This document shows positions 23,003-32,853 of a stretch of DNA of 64,000 nucleotides, piece by piece. The DNA is from Saussurea involucrata. Lineage: Eukaryota; Streptophyta; Magnoliopsida; Asterales; Asteraceae. The stretch is from the NCBI GenBank assembly GCA_033807775.1, contig CM066325.1, forward strand, positions 18,471,301 to 18,535,300. The letters run 5' to 3'. The notes under the pieces are model-generated. The model did no database searches. It was given only the letters and a program-made list of their open reading frames with translations, and was not told where the DNA came from. Position 1 is the stretch's first letter, and the number at the start of each line of letters is the position of its first letter. The translations under genes and the position numbers were made by a program.

Positions 23003-23602
23003 TAGCGTCGTACATCAATACACATCTGGGGTTTTTATCTCCCCATATAAAGAGTAGTGTCGTCCATGATTTTGCATAGAGGAAGAGCAGGGTGTTGGGT
23101 CGTTGCCATGTTGAGGTAGGAGGAGGCGAGAAAATAAAGAGCAGGTGCACGTTAAAATAGGGGAAAGAAGTTGGGATATACATAAAAGGACTAATTTGCC
23201 CCTCACGTGAGGGGCACGTGATGGGTGGAAATTCTGGTAATAGACGGCGTTAAGCTAGAGGGATTACAAGTGAAACGAAATTATAAAGTTAAGGACCACC
23301 ACCGTAGATAGGGTACTTTAGGGACCAAATCCAAAATTTGGGCAAACCACAGGGACCACCGGTGTAATTCACTCTAAATTTAACGTTATAGATGTTGACG
23401 TTCATTTTATCATAATTGTGTCTCAAATATCTCATATCAAAATTATATACAAGTATGTAATAGGTCAACTAGTCATTGCTTACAATAAAATTTGGTGATT
23501 TGACAAAGATTCGTAGAAGAATAAAATGACTATTAATGTAGTATTTTTACTTTGTATTTGATATAATGTTTCAACTGCATGAGCCTATTCCACACCTTAT
23601 AA

Positions 23603-23933
23603 GGCCATCCGCATCGCCCACGGGCTCGGGCTCGGGCTCGCTGCGGGCTCGTGCGGGCAGCGGTGCGGGGTACGCGGGCTTGGTCCTCGGGCTCGGCCAG
23701 CGGGTTTTCAAACCCGAGGAACCCGAAAGCTATTTGGCATTTTTTTTAAATCTTGAATATTTTTTTAGCCTGCAATCTTGAATATTTTTTTAAATAAAAG
23801 AGTTAAAAAAATGAGGTGGCAAGAGGGCTTTTAGTTATGCGCTGGGGGTGTTTAGGGCTTGAGGGCTTAGCTGATGTGGCGCTGATGTGGCGTTGAGGGC
23901 TTGAGGGCTTTTATCTATGCGTTGTGGATGGCC
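23603..23933. mobile_element. PIF/Harbinger MITE, GC-rich ends, TSD TAA
   Basis: The ends GGCCATCCGCATCGC and, inverted, GGCCATCCACAACGC are flanked by TAA at 23600-23602 and 23934-23936. The inside carries CGGGCTCGGGCTCG repeats on the left and GAGGGCTTAGCTGATGTGGC on the right, the same subterminal sequences as the coding element next to it. It looks like an internally deleted derivative of that element. Confidence 0.9.
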
Positions 23934-23936
23934 TAA

Positions 23937-25806
23937 GGCCATCCGCAGCGCCCACGGGCTCGGGCTCAGGCTCGATGCGGGCTCGTGCGGGCAGCGGTGG
24001 GGGCTGTTCGGGCTTCGAGCTCGGGCTCGACCTCCGGGCTTTCAAACCCGAGGAACCCGAAGGCTATTTGTATTTTTTTTTAAATCTTAAAAATAAATAA
24101 ATCCAACGGCTACTTTTATAAAAAAAAAATCAATTTAATCCCACTATATATATTAACCCTCAACCTCTTATTTTTTCACACCAATAATCTCTCAAACTCT
24201 CTCATTCTCTTCCATTCTCTATATTTTAAACAATATGGATTCGCCACAACCCGGTTCACCGACCGCATCATCATTATCCGTAGACACCGACGAGTTGTTG
24301 AATCTACAAAGAGAAGTTTTTCGACATACTGCACAATGGATTTATGGTAGCACCGCCTCGTCGTCAACAACAGAGAGGGCCGCGAACATAGAAAGAGGTC
24401 GAGTAGCTGCAAACGAGCGGCTTATGCGGGACTACTTTGGCAACAACCCGGTTTATACACCGGATATGTTTAGGCGGCGATTCAGGATGAGCAGGCAACT
24501 ATTCGAACGAATAGTTGAAGATTTAGCAGGAGAGTATCAGTATTTTACACTTCGGGTGGACGGCAGACGCAAACAAGGTTTTTCTCCGATACAAAAGTGT
24601 ATTTCCGCTATTCGGCAATTGGCGTATGGAGTAACTGCTGACGCACTTGACGAGTACATCCGTATGGGAGAGACAACGTCACGAGATTGTCTGTACAAAT
24701 TCTGCACAGGTATTATTGAACTGTATGGTCAAAAATATTTACGCAACCCTACTTTTATTGATATTCAGAAGTTGTACGCCGCGCATGAAGCTAAACACGG
24801 ATTTCCCGGCATGCTCGGCAGCATAGACTGTACTCATTGGTCGTGGGCAAATTGTCCGAATGCATGGCGAGGTCAATTCATGAGAGGTGATCATGAGCAC
24901 CCGACAATCATGCTAGAAGCAGTGGCCTCTCAAGATCTATGGATATGGCACGCATACTTTGGTGTTGCCGGTTTCAACAACGACATCAATGTTCTCAATC
25001 AGTCGCCCATCTTCAACGATGTATATGATGGAAAAGCACCCGACTGCCCTTTTGAGGTGAATGGAGCCACCTACGAGCACGGATATTATCTAGCGGATGG
25101 GATATATCCGGAATGGGCTACTTTCGTAAAATCATTTACGTGCCCACGGGACCCTAAACGACAAAAATTCAAGTCCACGCAAGAATCGGCACGTAAAGAT
25201 GTTGAACGAGCTTTTGGCGTGCTTAAACAACGTTGGCATATACTTCATAACCCGGCACGCAGATGGGAACTCTCAAGATTGGGAAACATTATGTACGTTT
25301 GTGTCATATTACACAATATGATACTCGAAGACGAATATCATGCTATTTGTGGTGGCGATGACCACGGCCTTTTCACGGATGATAACGAAACACAAATCAG
25401 TGAGGAACAACGCGCGGCAAATGTTCGAGAAGTCCAAAACCGGGCCACTCATAATAACCTTCGGTCGGATTTGGTCGAACATATTTGGCGTATCCAAGTT
25501 CCCAACAATGACGACGAGTAGCTTTTTAAATTTATTTTATAATTTTTAAATTTATTTTGTAATTTTTAATTTTTTAATGAATGATATGAATTTTTATTTT
25601 TATTATTTATCTTATTTTTATTTATTCAAAAATATATAAATATTTTTATTTTGTTAAATAATTAAATGTATAAATAAAAGAATTAAAACAATGATGTGGC
25701 GCTGATGTGGCATTGAGAGCTTTTAGTTATGCGTTGGGGGTGTTTAGGGCTTGAGGGCTTAGCTGATGTGGCGTTGAGGGCTTTTATCTATGCGCTGTGG
25801 ATGGCC
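23937..25806 (+). mobile_element. PIF/Harbinger transposon with intact transposase gene
   Basis: The 1870-bp element starts GGCCATCCGCAGCGC and ends GCGCTGTGGATGGCC, flanked by TAA at 23934-23936 and 25807-25809. The left TAA is shared with the adjacent MITE. It encodes an open transposase reading frame of the plant transposon protein class. The second, Myb-like DNA-binding gene found in fully autonomous PIF/Harbinger elements is not present, so movement may need that protein from elsewhere. Confidence 0.92.
24235..25521 (+). CDS. PIF/Harbinger-type nuclease transposase
   Basis: The uninterrupted 428-residue protein is of the plant transposon protein (PF04827-like) / HARBI1-related family. 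A helical N-terminal part (residues 20-130) precedes a DDE nuclease. Likely catalytic acids are Asp198 in GSIDCTHWSW, Asp288 in LADGIYPEW and Glu324 in RKDVERAFGVLKQRW; Asp250 in GFNNDINVLNQS is also conserved. ASQDLWIWHAYFGVAG is a family signature. The ATG follows AT-rich leader sequence inside the element. Full length and no stop suggest recent activity or selection. It would act in the nucleus on GGCCATCC-type ends with TWA targets. Confidence 0.93.
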   Translation: MDSPQPGSPTASSLSVDTDELLNLQREVFRHTAQWIYGSTASSSTTERAANIERGRVAANERLMRDYFGNNPVYTPDMFRRRFRMSRQLFERIVEDLAGEYQYFTLRVDGRRKQGFSPIQKCISAIRQLAYGVTADALDEYIRMGETTSRDCLYKFCTGIIELYGQKYLRNPTFIDIQKLYAAHEAKHGFPGMLGSIDCTHWSWANCPNAWRGQFMRGDHEHPTIMLEAVASQDLWIWHAYFGVAGFNNDINVLNQSPIFNDVYDGKAPDCPFEVNGATYEHGYYLADGIYPEWATFVKSFTCPRDPKRQKFKSTQESARKDVERAFGVLKQRWHILHNPARRWELSRLGNIMYVCVILHNMILEDEYHAICGGDDHGLFTDDNETQISEEQRAANVREVQNRATHNNLRSDLVEHIWRIQVPNNDDE

Positions 25807-25994
25807 TAAGACTGTTTTCAATAAGCAAAAAATGTGGCCTTTTCTAGCCCGAGCTTTGGGTGTGAAAATATGCCACATTGAATTTCTTAGAGTGTTTAAG
25901 GTTGGCTTTGGGGAAAGAACTTGGCTCAATCGAGCTTTAAGGGAGCTTGATAGGCACGGGCCGTGCTTCGCGCTTTTTCAGGCCTCGGGTTGCA

Positions 25995-26263
25995 TAGGGA
26001 TGAGATTCAAGGACCAAATATCAAAACCGAACCGGTACATAACCAAAACTGAACCGCATGTGATCGGTCGGTTATCGGTTCCCAATTTTCTACAATTTTG
26101 GGATTCGGTTCTCGGTTCAAAAAACTGAAACTTGTACGTACCGTCCCAAAACCGAACCGGTACCGAACTCGTGCATACAGTTCGGTTTTCGGTCCTAATT
26201 TTGAGTTCCACATAAATTCGGTACCATACGGTTCAGTGCCATCCCGGACTGATCTCATTCCTA
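25995..26263. mobile_element. Degenerate hAT-type MITE (TAGGGATGAG ends)
   Basis: It starts TAGGGATGAG and ends CTCATTCCTA, with AACCGAACCGGTAC motifs inside, as in the well-preserved copy at 38078-38705. The flanking octamers GGGTTGCA and TTTATGCA agree at only 5 of 8 positions, so this is an old copy. Confidence 0.6.
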
Positions 26264-26491
26264 TTTATGCATCTCTAGCTAGAGGTACGGAGTTTGGCTT
26301 ACGAGTTCATTATTTCACATCTTTAGTAACAAAGGATCGCTAGATAACTTATTGGAACATCGTAAAATTGGTCGCCTTCTTATTACGAATCAAAACCATG
26401 AAATTCTCAATAACAAAACAAGCTAACAAAGCGTAATAGTATCATAACTAGATCGCATTTCCGTGAAGAAAACTGAGTCCGAATTCCATCA

Positions 26492-29400
26492 TCATGCCTT
26501 GCTATCGATCGTCATGGGTACTGCCTCCTGCTTTCTTTCTGCATTCTGCAATTTAATCCAAAAAATACAGTTAACAACCAATCTTTACATACAAATCGGT
26601 ATATATCAGTTCGTAAACCTTTCCAAAAAAGGAAAGATCGATCGGGACTTACACTTACTGCAGATTTAAGGTGCTCCAATTTGTTCATTTTCGCGAAAAT
26701 ATTTCCATAAAACTCGGCGTCTTTCTTGTTATACTCCTTCACCTTTTCTCTCAACAGTTTGTACTCCAACTTCACATCCCTGATCAATTCGAATGTATCA
26801 AAAAGCAAATTCTTACAATGGGTTTTGACTTGTTTCAAAGTCAAAAGTGAAAGATCAAGCGGGTACCTATTATCAGGATCAATCTCGAGTGCTTTCTTAA
26901 TATCGAGCTCTGCAAGATCCAAATCAACGAGATGAATATAGGCTTGTGCTCTCCTGTAAAGCGCTTTAACGTTCTTGCTGTCGGCATCTAAGACCTTCGT
27001 GCATAGCTTTATGGCTTGTTTGTAGTCCCTCAGTTTTAGTTTGCAGGCAGCATTGTTCAGATTGCAGCTGATTTTTAGCACCTTCGCCTGCTGCTTCTCG
27101 TCATCGCTGAAAGCGGAATCGTATTCGATGAAACTAAGAGCCTGTGTCGTAGAAAAAAAGGGGATATTTAACCGTATGACCTTCTCAGAAACCGAATTTA
27201 AGAATCTAAGCATATACTGCATTTTTAAGTTTTTACGGGGCAGACTATATTAAACCGGGGGCAGACTGTTTTGAGCCGGGTCAGTCTGTTTTGAACAGGG
27301 GGCAGGCAGTTTTGAACCGGGGGCAGGTTATGCGCCTAATTGAAAACTCGTTTAAAGTCATGAATGAATTACCTTCTCGTATCTTTTGGAAGCCCGCTCG
27401 TATTTTTTTCTCTTGAAAAGGGCATTCCCTTCTTCTTTCTTTCTCCCGGAAGTTTCGATCTTTTCCGGAGTACTTAGTTCCCACGAGTCTTTTTCCTGTA
27501 ACCATCAATAGTTTGCATAAATTCATTTATTTATCGAGACAAATTCTTCAAGAACGATAAAAAGATCAAAACTTTTTGCATAAAGATGCCGGAAATAGCA
27601 ATAGCTTCGCTACCTTTTCAAATGAAATCAACTCAACGTTGTAATACACGGTGGCATTTTCAGGAACGGTAGCTGATTCTTGATGTGATTCGGTCGAACC
27701 AAATGCATATTCTGGATGAATAGTTACCACTGCAACTTCACCCTTCTTCATGGTCTTTACACCCCTATCAAGTCCATCGATAACTTGTTCTGCCATAAAC
27801 CCAATTCGTCGTTGGTCGTTTTATTGCACATATTTTTAGTGTTCAACTAGTCGTTTTTTATTGTTAGATGGCGACGGATCGTGTGAGAAGTTAAGGTTAA
27901 CGTGAGAAGTGTGAGAAGTGGATCTGAACCGTTGATCACTTTTAATCTCATGCCCTCCCATGAATTGCGCCTTAGGAGGGAATTGATCTGGTGCATCTCG
28001 GTGCATTTTATCTCGGTGCATCTCATCCTAATGTGCGTCCATTTCTCATCCTAATGTGCGTCCATTTCTCATCCAACGGTTGATAGCAACTTCTCACGTT
28101 AACCTCAACTTCTCACTGGAACCCAACCCCATGTTAGATTTGGTTAATATGTTCATATAACTTGGATCACATCCACCATTCACATCATATTCGGGTAATC
28201 ACCATTTCCGTTAGTTTAACACGAAAGTGGCGCTCACCTTCATCTATTTTGAACTCGAATGGCGCCTCATCGTGTCCTTTATTCACAAACACGGTTCCAT
28301 CTTCAAGTTTCCCGACCAGTTTCACTATAACGAATCAACAAAAACAAGATATTAAAATCAAGTTTAATAATTTATCCCACGAAACCAAAGAGGAAGAAGA
28401 AGAAAAAGAAAACCTTGAACGATTGAACCATCATTTGGATGGTCGTAGCCTTCTCCCTCCTTCAAGATTTTCTTTAGAACCCTTCTGTCAGTTGTGACTT
28501 CGGAAACGGTCTTCCACGAAACCAACTCAAGTGTTATATGGAGGGTGGTGTTTGGCGGCACAGCACATTCGTCGCCACCAGCTGGTTCCCGGCCTTTCTC
28601 CCCAAATGCATCTATGACAGAAAAGATGTCGAAATATGGCATCAAGATTCAATCTTGGCGCGTATGAAATTAACCGACATTTTGTGTTGATCAAGATTCA
28701 AATATCTCACATTGTGGCTTCACAGTAAGGAAGGCCTTTTCACCCTTCTTCATTGTTTTCACAGCTATTGATAAAGCGGGACAGAAACACCCTGCACATA
28801 TACAAAATCGACTTTATAAGACACCGAATACCTCTAAATGTTTTAATAGACTACTTTATAGGACTTAAGTTTATAGGACCACAATTATTCATATGTAAAG
28901 GTGTTACGATAAGTTGATAAGTTTATAGTACACTTTTGGGCGTCCCAAGTCCTTTTGGGTGCGTTTGGTACTGGACATGACCGAATATAATAGAAGAACA
29001 GGGATCACTGTTCCACGTTTGCCATGACTTTTATGCACAAAGTGAAACAAGGTGGAACAGACGTGGTTCCACCTCGTCCCATGGAACATAATGGAACAAG
29101 TTGGAATAGACCTATATATTACTAATATAACCTCAAAATAAAACTCAATTCTCTTCTAAAACATCAAATACCCCTTCCTCCTACCCGATAGGCGTAATTG
29201 GTCATTTTATTTGTTTTGTCCTGTCCAGTTCTGTTTTACCAAATGTTGAAGTTGTTTTGTCCTGTCTGGATACCAAAAGCATGAAATAAAGCGAGTCTAA
29301 CAGTATTTTTATATGACACTTTTGAAATAAAGCGAGCCTAACTGTATTTTTATATGACACTTTTGAAATAAAGCGAGCCTAACTGTATTTTTATATGACA

Positions 29401-31102
29401 CTTTTGAAATAAAGCGAGCCTAACAGTATTTTTATATGACACTTTCGAAATAAAGCGAGCCTAACAGTATTTTTATATGATGCTTTTGAAATAAAGCGAG
29501 TCTAACAGTATTTTTATATGACACTTTTGAAATAAAGCGAGCCGAACAATATTTTTATATGACACTTATTTGTACAGATGTCTTATAAAAATGCTAACAG
29601 GACACCCTCTTTAGGAAGAAGTGCCCGCCTTCCTAGGTTAGCGTTTTTAGAACATTGAACAAAAAGAAAGCGAATTCTAAAACGAAAAACTACTTACCAT
29701 CCTTCAGAGTGAACTCAACTTCATCAATTTTCGAAACTAACTCTCCATCCTCAAGCCGAGCCTCGAACTTAACTGCATAACAGGATCCCATCTCCCATGA
29801 AATCCTAGCGAAACATTTATTAGAAAATCAACAACAAAGAACAAGTGATCAACTGCTGAGAGTGTACCCATCACTTCATCTGGATCTTTAGGAGTCTGCC
29901 AGCTCTCTCCTTCACTCAGTATGGTCTTGAAAATACCTCCATCTTTGCATATATCCTTCACTTTGGTCCACGAAATCAACTCGATCTCAAACTGAAGTGT
30001 TGCATTTGGGGGGATGGTCGGAGGTGACCCAGATTCACCGTATGCAAGACCAGGAGGGATCGTGAAAAGGGCTTTTTCGCCTTTTTTCATAGTCTTGATA
30101 CCATCATCCCATCCTTGGATCACATGTCCTATAATTATACAATTCCCAATTTAGAAACAACACATCAAGATCATCAACCCATGTTTTCAAGATTTCAAAT
30201 CTGGTTCTTGAACAAGAACTCAAAAGAAAATATTAAACAATTCTTGATGTTTTACTTTGTGTTTAAGTGGATCTCATCTTCATTTCTCCTAGAACACATG
30301 AATTCTGAACAAAATTTCCCCAAACATAAATTCAAGAACACAATCTACAGCTAACAAATAGTTAGAAACACAATTTGAAAGAAGAATTATAGCTTCAAAT
30401 TGTGCAGAATTACTCTCACCTAGCCCAAGCTTGAACTTAAACGGCATCTCCCGATCGAAGCTTGAATCAAACCGAGTTCCATCAAGTAAACTTCCCACAT
30501 AATGAACTGCAAAATCGACGCTGATTGATTAAGCACCAATCGAAAACACTACATTGTGATTTCAAATTGAGTCAGATCTCTCTTCAGATTCTACACAATT
30601 TTTTTTGAATTCTAGTTTAATAATGGAATCCCCAAATCAAAATTCACCAGGGTGACGATAATGAACTCAGAATCAATGTAAAGGGCTGTTCTTAATACCT
30701 CTATGTCTGAATTGTTCAGATGTTTTTACAATCAGACCGTTTGTTTTTTTTTTCAAGATTTCAGAGGCTTAAGTCAGGAATACGTCTGAAATTAGAAGAG
30801 GTAATATAATGTCTTATGAATAAAACTTCGACTTCATACCTCTTAAAAAACAAAAGCAACCTAAATGAATAATGGTTGAATTTCGAAGAAATGTATATGA
30901 TAATACCTTCAACTTCATCGCCATTAATGGGGGATTCCCAGCCATCACCTTCCTTAATGATCTTCTTCTTCAACCCATCTTTTCCGATCTCGTTCTCCTC
31001 TCCAATCTTACCGACCGGTGCATCCATGTCGTCGCCGATTCCGTCTTCTTCGTCGCTGCCGTTGAATTTTCCGGCGGTCGGAACCTCAAAATCGTCCTCC
31101 AT
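26492..31102 (-). CDS. FKBP62: FKBP62/ROF1-type peptidyl-prolyl isomerase with three FKBP domains and TPRs, 12 exons
   Basis: A high-molecular-weight immunophilin and HSP90 co-chaperone, cytosolic, nuclear under heat in Arabidopsis. Exons, minus strand: 31102-30907, 30506-30420, 30128-29868, 29772-29698, 28791-28711, 28611-28414, 28324-28238, 27789-27614, 27495-27373, 27141-26867, 26779-26659, 26545-26492. They total 1734 nt (577 aa) in phase. After an acidic N-terminus comes FKBP domain 1 with intact active-site blocks (FDSSFDRE, VIQGWDDGIKTMKKGE, LAYGESGSPPTIPPNATLQF). Domain 2 (CPALSIAVKTMKKGEKAFLT) and domain 3 (VIDGLDRGVKTMKKGEVAVV) follow. Three TPRs come next (EEGNALFKRKKYERASKRYE, NLNNAACKLKLRDYKQA, AQAYIHLVDLDLAELDIKKA), then a charged helix suited to calmodulin binding. 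Domain 2 lacks several aromatic pocket residues, as in the family. FKBP65/ROF2 is the alternative name. Confidence 0.94.
27870..28131. mobile_element. MITE with GTGAGAAGTT inverted ends in FKBP intron 7
   Basis: The inverted arms GTGAGAAGTTAAGGTTAACG and GTGAGAAGTTGAGGTTAACG lie just inside the ends. TGTTAGAT occurs on both sides (27862-27869, 28132-28139), an 8-bp target duplication. A 23-bp phrase around CTAATGTGCGTCCATTTCTC is tandemly doubled in the middle. A relative lies at about 62056-62275. Confidence 0.7.
28957..29282. mobile_element. Diverged MITE related to the GGGTGTGTTTGGTAC family, FKBP intron 4
   Basis: The left end GGGTGCGTTTGGTACTGGAC and the inverted right end TGCTTTTGGTATCCAGACAG mirror the SEC intron element in reverse. 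The inside has the same GGAACAG/TGTTCCAC words. The target duplication is not clear. Confidence 0.6.
29282..29569. repeat. 41-bp tandem repeat, about seven copies, in FKBP intron 4
   Basis: The unit is GAAATAAAGCGAGCCTAACA followed by GTATTTTTATATGACACTTTT. Copies differ only at a few positions (GTC/GCC, CAG/CTG). The low divergence implies recent expansion. It abuts the MITE at 28957-29282. Confidence 0.92.
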
Positions 31103-31269
31103 TTATCCGATAACAATTATATATATATAATTATATCCAAAATCAGACAAAAAAACAAAAGAGATTGATGAGTGAAACGTGAGGTTGTTATCTGACCGGT
31201 GTTCGGATATGATCTGAGAGGCTCTAATTGAACCAAATAACACAGAACAACCATGCTTCTGCCATGGCC

Positions 31270-31277
31270 TATATATA
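31270..31277 (-). promoter_or_regulatory. TATA box of the FKBP62 gene
   Basis: The minus strand reads TATATATA in the context GCGTATATATAGGCC, about 170 nt upstream of the ATG, which would give a leader of about 140 nt. Confidence 0.55.
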
Positions 31278-31684
31278 CGCATGGAGTTGAAGGGAGAGAA
31301 TGAGAGAGTGAGAGTTCCATGGATTTGAAAAGAAGATGAGAGCGAGTAAACGGGGATGCTGTTGGTGATTAACTGCGTCTCTTTAACGCCTTCTTCTCCT
31401 CTACGATCCAATCTTCATGGGTGTGTTGCTGTTGAAAATTGAAATTCCTCAAATTGAAAAAAAAAAACCCATCTAATTTTGAAAAATCTAAAACGGGTTT
31501 TGGGTTATTCGTGATTTTAGAACTAAGATTGGTAACGTTTGGATGATTCAACTGATTATTAAGAACTCCCGACCGCCGGCGCCGGCGAAGCTCCGGTGTA
31601 GAATGTTTTAAAATGTGTTATAAAAATTGTTTTTATTTTTATGGAAAGTGTATAACCAAACCATTCATTTATTAGTATATTAAA

Positions 31685-31986
31685 GGGAAATTAATTAAAA
31701 TACCCCATAATTGAAGTTGAGTTACCAAAATACCCAAAAAAATTCAAAGTTTACCCAAATGCCCTAAATTTCCGCGTTGAGTGCCCGTGATCGCGATCAG
31801 GGACTGAAAGTGATAATTTTTTCAACATTATTTACACTTCCGGTCCCCACCGCGGGCCATCGCGGGCCGCGATCGCGGGCCATCGCGGACATCATCGTGG
31901 AAATTTAGGGCATTTGAGTAAACTTGAATTTTTTTGGGTATTCTGGTAACTCAACTTCAATTATGGGGTATTTTAATTAATTTCCC
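31685..31986. mobile_element. Mutator-type MITE with long inverted ends and GC-rich core, 9-bp TSD
   Basis: The arms of about 95 bp begin GGGAAATTAATTAAAATACC on each strand. The exact 9-bp duplication TATATTAAA occurs at 31676-31684 and 31987-31995. The core contains CGCGATC/GCGGGCCATCGCGG palindromes. It is related to the larger hairpin element at 40683-42035. Confidence 0.88.
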
Positions 31987-32244
31987 TATATTAAATGTTT
32001 ATTGCTTTTATTTTTATTTTTATTTTTATTTTTATTTTTATTTTTATTTTTATTTGATGACATTGATTGATTTTTAGGTGATATTTTTTCATTTAATAAA
32101 AAGTTACAATGTAAATTGACAATTACATGTCTACATCACTAGTAATTACAAAATAATTATGAAGGTTGGAGAAAGTTAAACATTTGTTACATTAAATTTT
32201 TAAGATATAAAAGCGATGAGTTTAACAACAAATATGTATGAGCA

Positions 32245-32502
32245 AAAATAGCTTGAAGTCGTCTACCAAAACCATACCATGTAAAATATGTATGAGCAAA
32301 AAGAGCTTGAAGTCATTAAAGGGTCTTTGACCTAGCGGTATATGGGTCTCTTTTCTTCTAGGAGGTCAGGGGTACAAACCTCACCAAAGGTGAGAAAGGT
32401 GTGTGAGTTTATTTATTGCATTTGCCGTATATAAATATTATATACTTAAAAAAAAAACTTGAAGTCGTCTACCAAAACCATACCATGTAAAATATGTATA
32501 CT
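32245..32502. repeat. 56-bp tandem duplication split by a SINE
   Basis: The unit runs ATATGTATGAGCAAAAA, then AGCTTGAAGTCGTCTACC, then AAAACCATACCATGTAAA. It occurs about twice in tandem. The second copy is interrupted after CTTGAAGTC by the SINE at 32315-32457. Confidence 0.75.
32315..32457 (+). mobile_element. tRNA-derived SINE with poly(A) tail
   Basis: A box A-like word (GACCTAGCGGTATATGGG) and a box B-like word (GGGTACAAACCTC) are spaced as in tRNA-derived pol III promoters. The body ends in a run of about 10 A. CTTGAAGTC at 32306-32314 and 32458-32466 is the target duplication. Length about 143 bp, normal for plant SINEs. Confidence 0.7.
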
Positions 32503-32565
32503 ATGATAAACCGTATTTGGAGTTTTATACTTGTTGATATGCATGGCTATCAAACAATCGGATTA

Positions 32566-32850
32566 GGCCATCAGTACCGCTGCCCTCAAGCCCTCAAGCG
32601 CCACATCAGCGCCACATCAGCTTTTCTCCTAACCCTCTCCTCAAACCCTCAAACCCTCAAGCCCTAAAGTGGCGTACACGTACCCGATGCTATAAGGAAC
32701 CCGCAACCCCACCCCACCCTCCTCTCACACAACCCTCGGGTTTATCGGGTTTTCAAGCCCGCATGCCAAGCCCGAGCCCCCCGTACCACATCCCGCTGGA
32801 GCCCGCCGAGCCCGCTCGCAAGCCCGAGCCCGTGGGCGATACTGATGGCC
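32566..32850 (-). mobile_element. PIF/Harbinger MITE of the GGCCATC family, reverse orientation, TSD TTA
   Basis: The ends GGCCATCAGTACCGC and, inverted, GGCCATCAGTATCGC are flanked by TTA (32563-32565, 32851-32853). The inside carries the complement of the GAGGGCTTGAGGGCTT and CGGGCTCGGGC words seen in the transposase element at 23937-25806, so that element's transposase is a candidate to mobilise it. Confidence 0.9.
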
Positions 32851-32853
32851 TTA

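Larger units (their letters stand above)
20669..23374. mobile_element. Pack-MULE (Mutator-like, non-autonomous) carrying a PPR gene fragment
   Basis: Long inverted terminal repeats of about 150 bp (GAGTGAATTATGGATTTGG... and, inverted, GAGTGAATTACACCGGTGG...) are flanked by an exact 9-bp duplication TAAATTTAA at 20660-20668 and 23375-23383. A 9-bp target duplication with long terminal repeats is diagnostic of Mutator-like elements. The 2706-bp body has no MuDR-type transposase. It holds a PPR fragment (about 22535-23002, minus strand) and an LTR-like insertion (21737-22365). Confidence 0.88.

Noticed and set aside
24176..24412. Minus-strand frame overlapping the start of the Harbinger transposase
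   Set aside because: Shadow of the transposase gene; no family features and it crosses the element's promoter.
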